Source: Methylococcaceae bacterium (lineage in GTDB: Bacteria > Pseudomonadota > Gammaproteobacteria > Methylococcales > Methylomonadaceae). Taken from it: DNA of 8,754 nt. Within the stretch, counting starts at the first letter, position 1. Each line of letters opens with the position of its first letter. The position numbers and the translations under genes are program-made. The notes under the pieces were generated by a model, which was given only the letters and a program-made list of their open reading frames with translations, had not been told where the DNA came from and searched no databases. Positions 1 to 6,643 of this stretch are shown in pieces. The stretch spans positions 1-8,754 of the forward strand of contig JAKIVF010000133.1 in assembly GCA_021647145.1 (NCBI GenBank). The letters are read 5' to 3'.

Positions 1-1149
1 CTGCCTTTAATTTTGCTATTTAGTTTTAACACCCATGCAGAATTACGTGCAACAGGTGATTTAGGGCTAGTAATAGAACGTGCGACTAATAGTGCCCTTA
101 TTATTAATACCAGTAAAAAATCAATACTTTCTAAAATTGAATCATTAGGCGATTTGTCCCATGCTTCCGTAGTTTTTTCTCGTGATCAACGCTATGCCTT
201 TATTTTCGGTAGAGATGGTGGATTAAGCAAAATTGATTTGCTACAAGATAAAGTCGAAAAACGAATTATTCAGGCAGGTAATAGTATTGGTGGTGCCATT
301 TCACAAGATGGCCGTTTAATTGCAGTTTCAAATTATACCCCTGGTGGTATTAAAGTATTTTCAACGGAAACCCTGCAATTAGTAGCTGATATTCCTGCTA
401 AGTATGGTAATAATAAGCTTTCTAAAGTGGTAGGGCTAGTTGATGCACCTAATCAGCAATTTATATTTAGTTTATTTGATGCGGGTGAAATTTGGTTGGT
501 TGATATGAACATCCCTAATAAACCAACTATAAAAAAATTTAAAGAGATTGGTCAACAACCTTATGACGCCTTATTAACACCTGATGGTCGATACTATATT
601 TCTGGCCTGTTTGGTGAGCAGGGTTTAGCTTTATTAGATTTATGGAATCAAGACAGTGGTGTTAAACGAATTTTATCTGGTTATGGCAAAGAAGATGAAA
701 AAAGACCGGTTTATAAAATGCCTCATTTAGAAGGTTGGGCGGTAGCAGGGGACTTTATGTTGATTCCTGCTATAGGTCGACATGAAGTATTAGTTGTGGA
801 TAAACAGCAGTGGACGCTTGTAAAACGTATTCCTGTCGCAGGGCAACCTGTCTTTGTTATGGCTCGCCCTGATGGCAGGCAGGTCTGGGTAAATTTTGCT
901 TTTCCTGATAATCAACAACTACAAATCATTGACACTAAAAATTTATCTATTATTAAGTCTTTAACACCGGGAAAAGCCGTTTTACATATGGAATTTACAC
1001 CTCGAGGTGAAGACGTCTGGGTTTCTGTTCGAGATAACAACCAAGTTGTTGTTTATGACACCAATAGTTTCAAAGAAGTAAAACGCTTAATCGCTGAAAA
1101 ACCAAGCGGTATTTTTTTTAGCTCTCGTGCAAATAAAATTGGCATGTAA
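1..1149 (+). CDS. nirF: NirF, heme d1 biosynthesis protein (5' end cut by window edge)
   Basis: The reading frame is open from base 1, so the real start lies upstream; the TTG at 13 is not needed as a start. The first 13 codons (LPLILLFSFNTHA) look like the end of a Sec signal peptide with cleavage before ELRATGDLG, so only a few residues are missing. The mature part shows the NirF signature GDLSHAS followed by VFSRDQRYAFIFGRDGG, with the conserved His at nt 160-162, then QAGNSIGGAISQDGR and VGLVDAP. The repeated strand pattern fits an eight-bladed beta-propeller related to the d1 domain of NirS. NirF is a periplasmic protein needed for a late step of heme d1 synthesis; its exact reaction is still debated. 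It overlaps the next gene by one base (TAATG), which suggests translational coupling. The family assignment is firm. Confidence 0.95.
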   Translation: MPLILLFSFNTHAELRATGDLGLVIERATNSALIINTSKKSILSKIESLGDLSHASVVFSRDQRYAFIFGRDGGLSKIDLLQDKVEKRIIQAGNSIGGAISQDGRLIAVSNYTPGGIKVFSTETLQLVADIPAKYGNNKLSKVVGLVDAPNQQFIFSLFDAGEIWLVDMNIPNKPTIKKFKEIGQQPYDALLTPDGRYYISGLFGEQGLALLDLWNQDSGVKRILSGYGKEDEKRPVYKMPHLEGWAVAGDFMLIPAIGRHEVLVVDKQQWTLVKRIPVAGQPVFVMARPDGRQVWVNFAFPDNQQLQIIDTKNLSIIKSLTPGKAVLHMEFTPRGEDVWVSVRDNNQVVVYDTNSFKEVKRLIAEKPSGIFFSSRANKIGM

Positions 1150-1607
1150 TGATGTTTACCTTGATGCAGAAAAAATTGCTCAATAATTATCAGCAAGATT
1201 TTCCTCTTTCTACTACTCCATATAAAGACATTGCATTATCTTTAGGTGTCTCTGAAGATGATGTTTTACTGGCGTTTAGTGAATTAAAAAATAAAAAATT
1301 TATTAACCGGATTGGATCGATTATTACACCTAATTTGATTGGTACAAGTTCCTTAATTGCCATGGCTATACCGGAAAATCAATTACAATCAGTTGCTAAT
1401 ATAGTTAGTAGTTATCCCGAAGTTAATCATAATTATGAAAGAGAAAATCGGTTTAACCTATGGTTCGTTTTAATTACAAAGAATGAGAAGGATTTGCAAT
1501 CAATTATTGAAGCGATTGAAACAGAAGCCGGCTTTAAAACGATGCAGCTCCCTTTATTAGCAGATTATTTCATTAATTTAGGTTTTGATATAGATTTCGA
1601 TGATTGA
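1149..1607 (+). CDS. nirD: NirD, siroheme decarboxylase subunit (Lrp/AsnC-like)
   Basis: A 152-residue protein of the NirDLGH/AhbAB family, which removes the C12 and C18 acetate carboxyls of siroheme to give didecarboxysiroheme in the cytoplasm. Residues about 5-60 form an AsnC-type helix-turn-helix region; residues 65-145 form the ferredoxin-like domain that carries the motif HNYEREN at 94-100 and FNLWFV at 102-107. This motif class (HNY-x-R) is shared with NirG, and position in the nirF-D-L-G-H-J order decides D over G. The start is ATG in TAATG with the nirF stop; a second ATG follows directly. The last eight bases overlap nirL. The second His of the motif (present in NirG here) is Asn100. 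The HTH is thought to be structural rather than a regulator in this family. Confidence 0.9.
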   Translation: MMFTLMQKKLLNNYQQDFPLSTTPYKDIALSLGVSEDDVLLAFSELKNKKFINRIGSIITPNLIGTSSLIAMAIPENQLQSVANIVSSYPEVNHNYERENRFNLWFVLITKNEKDLQSIIEAIETEAGFKTMQLPLLADYFINLGFDIDFDD

Positions 1608-2109
1608 TTATATTGATCGTCAATTGATTACGCTGTTACAAAAAGGGTTGGCAATAGTTTCAAGACCTTATGCTTTACTTGGAAAACAACTAGATATTAC
1701 AGAAGATGAGGTTATTTCTCGGATCTCAACACTAAAACAGATAGGCTTAATTAAACGGCTGGGGGTTATTGTTAATCATCGAAGGCTGAATTATTGCGCT
1801 AATGCAATGGTTGTTTTTGATGTGCCTGACCACTTAGTTGAACAAATTTCAGGGCATGTCTGTCAATTTGATTTTGTGAATCTTTGTTATTTACGCCCAA
1901 GGCACGGAGAGGAGTGGTCTTATAATCTATATTGCATGATACATGGTAAGAACAGAGAAAAAGTGTTAAAACAGCTAGCACACTTGATACATTCATGTGG
2001 TTTGACATCTGTCAATTATGAAGTGTTATTTAGCAAAAAATGTTTTAAACAACGTTCTGCTTTTTATAATGCTAATTTAGAACAGGAAAAAGTATTCTCT
2101 GATGGATGA
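1600..2109 (+). CDS. nirL: NirL, siroheme decarboxylase subunit (Lrp/AsnC-like)
   Basis: A 169-residue partner of NirD. It has an N-terminal AsnC-like HTH region (residues 1-60) and a C-terminal domain with the second motif class of the family, CYLRPRH at 96-102 followed by W106, YNL 108-110 and MIHG 113-116. Such motifs line the siroheme pocket in family structures. The tail LFSKKCFKQR at 143-152 is typical of NirL and separates it from NirH, which ends LYSTRILKKTGLR. The ATG lies inside the end of nirD (8-nt overlap), and the 3' end overlaps nirG by 8 nt, so all subunits are likely made in step. An antisense open frame at 1799-2008 is a shadow. NirD and NirL probably form a heterodimer, as fused NirDL proteins do elsewhere; that is inferred from the family. 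Confidence 0.9.
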   Translation: MIDYIDRQLITLLQKGLAIVSRPYALLGKQLDITEDEVISRISTLKQIGLIKRLGVIVNHRRLNYCANAMVVFDVPDHLVEQISGHVCQFDFVNLCYLRPRHGEEWSYNLYCMIHGKNREKVLKQLAHLIHSCGLTSVNYEVLFSKKCFKQRSAFYNANLEQEKVFSDG

Positions 2110-2545
2110 GGTTGACAAAAAAATCATTAATCATCTTCAAAATGGAATTCCTGTTTGTGAATCTCCCTATCAAGCAATTTCTGAAGAGCTGGGGTTAACT
2201 GAAACGGTTCTAATTGAGCGATTGAAATTGTTATTGGAAAAAGGAATACTTTCACGTTTTGGTCCACTTTATCATGCAGAAAAAATGGGAGGTGCATTGA
2301 CTTTAGCTGCTGTTAAAGTGCCTCAAGAGCGTTTTGAACAGGTTGCAGATATAATAAATTTAATGCCTGAGGTTGCACATAATTATGCAAGAAACCATGA
2401 GTTAAATATGTGGTTTGTTATCGCGACAGACCAATCAAACAAAATAACCAAAGTCATTCAGGATATTGAACAGAAAACAGGTTTATCCGTTTATAACATG
2501 CCTAAAATAAAAGAATATTTTGTGGGTCTTAAATTGGAAGCTTAA
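2102..2545 (+). CDS. nirG: NirG, siroheme decarboxylase subunit (Lrp/AsnC-like)
   Basis: A 147-residue paralogue of NirD. An HTH region at about 1-55 (MDEVDKKIINHLQNG, then SRFGPLYHAEKMGG) is followed by the ferredoxin-like domain, with the motif HNYARNH at 93-99 and LNMWFV at 101-106. Both motif histidines are present, unlike NirD here. NirG acts with NirD, NirL and NirH in decarboxylating siroheme to didecarboxysiroheme in the cytoplasm. The gene starts at an ATG within the last codons of nirL (8-nt overlap) and ends in TAATG shared with nirH. Choice of G rather than D rests on gene order and the pairing with the NirH-type gene downstream; the biochemical family is certain. Confidence 0.9.
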   Translation: MDEVDKKIINHLQNGIPVCESPYQAISEELGLTETVLIERLKLLLEKGILSRFGPLYHAEKMGGALTLAAVKVPQERFEQVADIINLMPEVAHNYARNHELNMWFVIATDQSNKITKVIQDIEQKTGLSVYNMPKIKEYFVGLKLEA

Positions 2546-3021
2546 TGGAAATTGATGAGATAGACCGACAGATTATTGCTGCAACACAAACAGGCTTACC
2601 ACTAACACTAAAACCTTATCAAACAATTGCAGATTCAATAGGTATTAGTGATGAAGTCGTCATGCAAAAAATCGTAGTGATGCAAGAGCAGGGTATTATT
2701 CGCAGGATAGCTGCTGTTCCAAATCATTATCGATTAGGCTATAAATATAATGGGATGACGGTCTGGAATATTGAAGATAAGCACATTAACGAAATGGGAG
2801 AATGTATAGGGCAATTAAATTTTGTTAGTCACTGCTATCATCGCCCAAGACACCTACCAGAATGGCCTTATAATTTATTTGCCATGATACATAGTAAAAC
2901 AGAAGAGGGTGTTAAGAGACAACAACAGATTATTGCTGATTTGTTAGGTCAATATAATTTAGGACAAGATGTACTGTACAGTACACGTATTTTAAAGAAA
3001 ACAGGCCTAAGGATACGGTAG
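2545..3021 (+). CDS. nirH: NirH, siroheme decarboxylase subunit (Lrp/AsnC-like)
   Basis: A 158-residue paralogue of NirL. The N-terminal HTH region (MEIDEIDRQIIAATQTGLPL) leads into RRIAAVPNHYRLGY and then the motif SHCYHRPRH at 95-103, W107, PYNLF 108-112 and MIH 114-116. The C-terminus LYSTRILKKTGLRIR is typical of NirH. It works with NirG, and with NirD/NirL, in the two acetate decarboxylations of siroheme. Translation starts at the ATG of the TAATG that ends nirG. Five bases separate its TAG from nirJ. An antisense frame at 2930-3121 spanning its end is a shadow. Confidence 0.92.
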   Translation: MEIDEIDRQIIAATQTGLPLTLKPYQTIADSIGISDEVVMQKIVVMQEQGIIRRIAAVPNHYRLGYKYNGMTVWNIEDKHINEMGECIGQLNFVSHCYHRPRHLPEWPYNLFAMIHSKTEEGVKRQQQIIADLLGQYNLGQDVLYSTRILKKTGLRIR

Positions 3022-3026
3022 ATATT

Positions 3027-4175
3027 ATGTTTAGATTGAGTGAATATATGCGTGAAGTATTGAATCCAACACCTATAAAACCAATACGAAAACCCTCAGG
3101 GCCTGTTGTTATCTGGAACATAATCCGTCGGTGTAATTTAACTTGTAAACATTGCTATACCACATCTGCAGATGTAGATTTCCCTGGAGAATTAACAACT
3201 CCAGAGATTTATACTGTAATGAATGAGTTAAAGCGATTTAAAGTACCTGTGCTTATTTTATCAGGAGGAGAACCTTTATTGCACCCTGATATATTTGATA
3301 TTTCTCATCAAGCTAAATCAATGGGTTTTTATCTTGCTCTTTCCAGTAATGGTACATTAATCACTCAACAAAATATTGCTCAAATCTCCGAGATCAATTA
3401 TCAATATGTTGGGATTAGTCTTGATGGGATTGGAGTAACACATGATAAATTTAGACAAAAAAAAGGTTCATTTTCTGAGTCATTAAAGGGTATTGGTTTA
3501 TGCAGAGATAATGGTATTAAGGCGGGTATCCGGTTTACCCTAACTCAAGATAATGTGAATGATTTTCCTGCTATGTTGAACCTAATGGATGATGAAGATA
3601 TTGATAAGTTTTATTTGTCACATTTGAATTATGGAGGGCGGGGTAATAAAAATCGGAAACTTGATGCTGCTTTTAAAATGACTCGTGATGTAATGGGGCA
3701 GTTGTTTGAACAATGCTTAAAATGGGAGCAGGAAGGCGTAGAGCGAGAAGTTGTTACTGGTAATAATGATGCGGATGCAGTTTATTTCTTACATTGGGTG
3801 AAAAAAAATTATCCAAATCAAGTATCCCATATTAAAGAAAAGTTAGAGCAATGGGGCGGCAACGCATCGGGTGTTAATGTAGCAAATATTGATAACGTAG
3901 GCAATGTACATCCCGATACTTTTTGGTGGAATTATAACTTAGGTAACGTGAAAGACAGGCCGTTTTCAGACATTTGGAGTGATACTTCAGACCCGTTAAT
4001 GGATGGTTTAAAGTCCTCTCCAAGACCCTTGAAAGGCCGATGTGGAACCTGTGATTACCAGAAAATATGCAACGGAAATACACGAGTGCGTGCACAACAA
4101 ATCCATCAGGATCCATGGAGAGAAGACCCTGGTTGTTACCTGGATAATTTAGAAATTTCGGATTTAGAACGTTAG
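3027..4175 (+). CDS. nirJ: NirJ, radical SAM heme d1 synthase step
   Basis: A 382-residue radical SAM enzyme that replaces the two propionates at C3 and C8 of didecarboxysiroheme by oxo groups during heme d1 synthesis. The cluster motif is RCNLTCKHCYT with Cys36, Cys40 and Cys43 (CxxxCxxC), and the SAM-binding GGEP lies at 80-83. Further (beta/alpha) barrel landmarks are SSNGT (106-110) and SLDG (131-134). The C-terminal SPASM/Twitch-like region holds Cys339, Cys342, Cys348 and Cys370, as expected for the auxiliary 4Fe-4S cluster. Length is normal for NirJ (about 380-400), and nothing looks broken. The ATG is 5 bp after nirH, with a weak GGAT upstream. It is the last gene of the cluster and runs convergently into the winged-helix gene 39 bp downstream. 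nirE and nirN do not follow, unlike the Pseudomonas order. Confidence 0.95.
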   Translation: MFRLSEYMREVLNPTPIKPIRKPSGPVVIWNIIRRCNLTCKHCYTTSADVDFPGELTTPEIYTVMNELKRFKVPVLILSGGEPLLHPDIFDISHQAKSMGFYLALSSNGTLITQQNIAQISEINYQYVGISLDGIGVTHDKFRQKKGSFSESLKGIGLCRDNGIKAGIRFTLTQDNVNDFPAMLNLMDDEDIDKFYLSHLNYGGRGNKNRKLDAAFKMTRDVMGQLFEQCLKWEQEGVEREVVTGNNDADAVYFLHWVKKNYPNQVSHIKEKLEQWGGNASGVNVANIDNVGNVHPDTFWWNYNLGNVKDRPFSDIWSDTSDPLMDGLKSSPRPLKGRCGTCDYQKICNGNTRVRAQQIHQDPWREDPGCYLDNLEISDLER

Positions 4176-4180
4176 ATTCA

Positions 4181-4207
4181 ATTTGAATGAACTAAGTATT
4201 CTCAAAT
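4181..4207. terminator. weak inverted repeat between convergent nirJ and winged-helix gene
   Basis: ATTTGA (4181-4186) can pair with TCAAAT (4202-4207) in the 39-bp gap between the two convergent stop codons. The stem is six mostly A-T pairs with a 15-nt loop, and a T-rich stretch follows on the + strand at 4214-4220. Its position suits a shared terminator, but it is too weak to be sure. Confidence 0.2.
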
Positions 4208-4214
4208 CATAGCT

Positions 4215-4412
4215 TTATTTTAAAGATAATAACTCTGTTCGTCCCTCCATAGTAAAGTCAAGTTTATCTTCTTTAGCCAGCCAACCAATGGCTCTTTGAA
4301 TTTCATTTCTATTTAACCCTGCTTCTTTGGCTACTTTTGAAACACTAGCAGCCCCATTTTTATCAAGGTATTCCCAAATTTTTCCTGCGCTATCACCAAT
4401 ATTATTTGACAT
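4215..4412 (-). CDS. small winged helix-turn-helix protein (DUF2582-like), last gene of the min operon
   Basis: A 65-residue protein resembling the DUF2582 winged-helix family (PF10771) by its IGDSAGKIWEYLDKNG opening and the AIGWLAKEDKL core; the match is from memory, not a search. Residues 7-19 would be helix 1, 22-47 the HTH, and 50-63 the wing. Members are single-domain, usually 60-75 residues, of unknown function; DNA binding is plausible but unproven. The ATG at 4412 has AAAGAGA about 6 nt upstream. It lies 31 bp after minE on the same strand with no evident terminator between, so co-transcription with minCDE is likely. It is convergent with nirJ, so a role in nir control is possible but has no direct support. 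Confidence 0.8.
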   Translation of the reverse strand: MSNNIGDSAGKIWEYLDKNGAASVSKVAKEAGLNRNEIQRAIGWLAKEDKLDFTMEGRTELLSLK

Positions 4413-4443
4413 ATTTATTCTCTTTAAATAAGTTTATTACTTT

Positions 4444-4740
4444 TTATTTCTTCTTTTGTTTGGTTTTTCTTTGTTTTTTTTCTTTACTTTTTTCTTCAGG
4501 CAAAATTATATTAAGTTCTAATACTTCTTGATCATCATCTTGTTCAAAATTTACAGAAAGGTCACCCTGGTCAACATTGACATATTTTTGTATAACTGCC
4601 AGTAATTCTTGTTGCAGCTGTGGTAAATATGATGGCTGGTTTTTAGAAGAACGCTCACGAGCAACAAGAATTTGTAATCGTTCTTTTGCAACAGAAGCTG
4701 TTTTGGGCTTCGATGATCTAAAATAGTCCAGTAAACTCAT
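4444..4740 (-). CDS. minE: MinE, cell division topological specificity factor
   Basis: A 98-residue MinE. The N-terminal membrane-targeting start MSLLDYF, the anti-MinCD segment TASVAKERLQILVARERS (14-31) and the dimerising domain (SYLPQLQQELLAVIQKYV to LELNIILP, about 37-81) align closely with E. coli MinE (88 residues). MinE stimulates the MinD ATPase and drives the pole-to-pole oscillation that keeps MinCD away from mid-cell. The odd part is the end: after LPEE the protein carries a tail (84-98) in which 10 of 15 residues are Lys or Arg. E. coli has the acidic EAEELK there. The tail is encoded in frame and ends in TAA. The start shares TAATG with the minD stop. Confidence 0.95.
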   Translation of the reverse strand: MSLLDYFRSSKPKTASVAKERLQILVARERSSKNQPSYLPQLQQELLAVIQKYVNVDQGDLSVNFEQDDDQEVLELNIILPEEKSKEKKQRKTKQKKK

Positions 4741-5552
4741 TATTTCCCTCCAAATAATCTACTAAACAAGCCTTTTTTCTCCTCATTGATAAACCGATGG
4801 GGGGTGTCTTCACCTAAATAGCGAGAGACAACGTCAGCGTATGCTTGTCCTGCATTGCTCTCTTCATCAAGAATGACAGGAGCACCCGAATTAGATGCAT
4901 TCAAAACAGCCTTCGATTCAGGGATCACACCGAGTAAATGTAGTGAAAGAATATCTTGAACATCTTCAACACTCAGCATTTCGCCAATTTTTACTCTTTT
5001 TGGAGAGTATCGAGTCAGAAGTAAATACTCTTTAATCGGTTCTTCATCATTAGTCGATCTACGAGATTTACTGGCTAAAATACCTAGCATACGATCAGAA
5101 TCTCTAACAGAAGCAACTTCTGGGTTAGTTACAACAATAGCATCATCAGCAAAATACATGGCTAAATTTGCGCCACGTTCAATGCCCGCAGGTGAATCAC
5201 AAACAATGTATTTAAAGTCTTTGGCTAGGTCATCTAAAACTTTACCCACACCTTCTTGAGTTAATGCATCTTTATCACGCGTTTGAGAGGCAGGTAAAAT
5301 AAAGAGCTTGTCACAGCGTTTATCTTTAATAAGAGCTTGTTTTAATGTTGACTCACCATTAATGACATTAACAAAATCATAAACAACTCGTCGTTCACAA
5401 CCCATAATGAGATCAAGGTTTCGAAGGCCTACATCAAAATCGATAACAGCTGTTTTATGGCCTTTTTTTGCTAGCCCCATGGCAATAGCAGCACTTGTAG
5501 TTGTTTTTCCTACGCCACCTTTTCCTGATGTTACGACAATAATTCTAGCCAA
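4740..5552 (-). CDS. minD: MinD, septum-site determining ATPase
   Basis: A 270-residue ParA/MinD-type ATPase, the usual length. The deviant Walker A GKGGVGKTT is at 10-18 with signature Lys11 and catalytic Lys16. Switch I Asp40 lies in DFDVGLRNLD, and switch II is DSPAGIE at 119-125. The C-terminal amphipathic membrane-targeting sequence (EEKKGLFSRLFGGK, 257-270) is intact. MinD-ATP dimers bind the inner membrane, recruit MinC and are released by MinE. The start codon is TTG at 5552-5550: the protein then begins MARIIVVTSGKGG as in E. coli, a good AGAGGA lies 8 nt upstream, and there is no nearby in-frame ATG. It follows minC by 51 bp and overlaps minE by one base. Confidence 0.97.
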   Translation of the reverse strand: MARIIVVTSGKGGVGKTTTSAAIAMGLAKKGHKTAVIDFDVGLRNLDLIMGCERRVVYDFVNVINGESTLKQALIKDKRCDKLFILPASQTRDKDALTQEGVGKVLDDLAKDFKYIVCDSPAGIERGANLAMYFADDAIVVTNPEVASVRDSDRMLGILASKSRRSTNDEEPIKEYLLLTRYSPKRVKIGEMLSVEDVQDILSLHLLGVIPESKAVLNASNSGAPVILDEESNAGQAYADVVSRYLGEDTPHRFINEEKKGLFSRLFGGK

Positions 5553-5560
5553 TTTTTTTG

Positions 5561-5566
5561 TCCTCT
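5561..5566 (-). promoter_or_regulatory. Shine-Dalgarno site for TTG-started minD
   Basis: On the - strand AGAGGA is followed by CAAAAAAA (8 nt) and then TTG GCT AGA. The strong site and ideal spacing support the non-ATG start of minD. Confidence 0.75.
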
Positions 5567-5603
5567 TTAATTGTAGTGATTGGAAATGTCATTTTAATTT
5601 TCT

Positions 5604-6428
5604 CTACAGCTTTTCAATAATTAATGATTTTTTTTGTAAATATATTTGTACAGGTTTATTATTATCTTCTTTGTCAATTTCTTCACTAATTTTATAAGTA
5701 CCCGCAATAGAAATAAGTTCAGCTTCTAGTGACGTGCAAAATATACGGCTTTCCATATTCCCTTGAACACCTGCTAGGGCACGACCTCTTAGAGCACCAT
5801 AAATATGAATGCTTCCTTCAGCCATAATTTCAGCTCCCGCGCCGACATGGGATAATATCGTTAAATCTCCTTTTGCATAAATTCGTTGACCAGAGCGAAT
5901 AGGCTGGGCAATCAACATGTTTTCTACAAGAGCTGTTGAAGATGACTCAACTTCAGTTTTTTTATCTTCTTCTATAGGCAGAACGATATCAAGTTGATCT
6001 TTTTTATTGCTGCTATTTTTTAAGGTAGAACCCCGGATTGTGTGAACAGGAATTTTAAAAGATAATGCAATTTTATTTTGTTCAGCATTGCCTCCGCTAA
6101 TGCCGATTGGAATTAGTTTTTTAGCATATAAAATTTCAATTAAAGCAGATAAATCAAGAGCGGGTTTCTGTTTTGGACAATCTTGCAAATCAATAAGCAA
6201 TGCTGAATTTTTAAAGAACTCAGGTGCCAGTGAGATTTTTTCTTGTAACAAAATATCAACTTGTTTTAAATCAGTACTATAGATTGCTAAAACTGAAGAA
6301 CTAATGGAAGTGCTTTTAATTTCTAAAGCGTTTTTTTTATAATTTTGAGCTTTTGTGTCCGTTGACATTAGCGATAAAATGTTAGATGTAATTGGCGGAA
6401 TAATATCATCTTTTTTTAGAAAAATCAT
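5604..6428 (-). CDS. minC: MinC, septum site-determining FtsZ inhibitor
   Basis: A 274-residue MinC in the frame given, longer than the 231 of E. coli. Residues about 33-130 are the N-terminal FtsZ-inhibiting domain (ALEIKSTSISSSVLAIYS to LIPIGISGG). A low-complexity charged linker spans roughly 133-172. The C-terminal beta-helix domain carries the MinD-binding signature RSGQRIYAKGDL (178-189) and RGRALAG (214-220), ending IFCTSLEAELISIAGTYKIS. MinC is brought to the membrane by MinD and blocks Z-ring assembly near the poles. The start is uncertain. The ATG at 6428 has AGGA only one base away, and the first 32 residues have no counterpart in E. coli MinC. The next in-frame ATG (6368, residue 21) has no ribosome site. 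Confidence 0.95.
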   Translation of the reverse strand: MIFLKKDDIIPPITSNILSLMSTDTKAQNYKKNALEIKSTSISSSVLAIYSTDLKQVDILLQEKISLAPEFFKNSALLIDLQDCPKQKPALDLSALIEILYAKKLIPIGISGGNAEQNKIALSFKIPVHTIRGSTLKNSSNKKDQLDIVLPIEEDKKTEVESSSTALVENMLIAQPIRSGQRIYAKGDLTILSHVGAGAEIMAEGSIHIYGALRGRALAGVQGNMESRIFCTSLEAELISIAGTYKISEEIDKEDNNKPVQIYLQKKSLIIEKL

Positions 6429-6438
6429 TTCCTAAACG

Positions 6439-6466
6439 ATATTAGATGGCTTATATGATTTATCAA
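6439..6466 (-). promoter_or_regulatory. candidate sigma-70 promoter for minCDE
   Basis: On the - strand TTGATA (6466-6461) and TAATAT (6444-6439) are separated by 16 bp, a close match to -35 and -10 hexamers. Transcription would begin near 6432, leaving about four bases before the ATG at 6428 but about 64 before the ATG at 6368. AT-rich sequence makes chance matches common. Confidence 0.4.
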
Positions 6467-6550
6467 TATAAGAACGTTAAATAAAATTGCTTAAGTTGGT
6501 TTTTTGATAATGCTTATAAGAGTCTGAACAAGCTTTAGTTTTTTTTATAA

Positions 6551-6601
6551 AAGTGACGATAAAATTTTGTTAATTAGTCTTATAAATATTTTAGATCACT
6601 T
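6551..6601. terminator. extended imperfect inverted repeat between pit and minC, possible terminator
   Basis: AAGTGA (6551-6556) pairs with TCACTT (6596-6601), and inside it TAAAAT (6560-6565) pairs with ATTTTA (6588-6593), making 12 base pairs broken by a small internal loop with a 22-nt apical loop. It lies 43 bp past the stop of the phosphate transporter. On the - strand only a short TTAT follows the stem, so it is not a classical terminator; it could instead be an mRNA stability or operator structure. Confidence 0.3.
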
Positions 6602-6643
6602 CTTATTTTTGGTACTAAAGACCTTGAAAAACTGTGTTTCAAA

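Noticed and set aside
1799..2008. 69-codon open frame on the - strand
   Set aside because: It lies antisense inside nirL, which is a clear family member; no ribosome site or recognisable product.
1600..3021. NirL/NirG/NirH as Lrp/AsnC transcription regulators
   Set aside because: The HTH-like N-termini invite this name, but the HNY-x-R and CY-x-RPR motifs and the nir context identify siroheme decarboxylase subunits.
2930..3121. 63-codon open frame on the - strand
   Set aside because: Antisense across the nirH/nirJ junction, both well supported.
3874..4116. 80-codon open frame on the - strand
   Set aside because: Antisense to the conserved cysteine region of nirJ.
4177..4189. Perfect ATTCAA-T-TTGAAT palindrome after nirJ
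   Set aside because: A one-base loop cannot form a hairpin, and 6-bp AT arms are common here.
5407..5697. 96-codon open frame on the + strand
   Set aside because: Antisense to the minD start and minC end; an artefact of their composition.
6088..6282. 64-codon open frame on the + strand
   Set aside because: Antisense within minC, with no protein features of its own.
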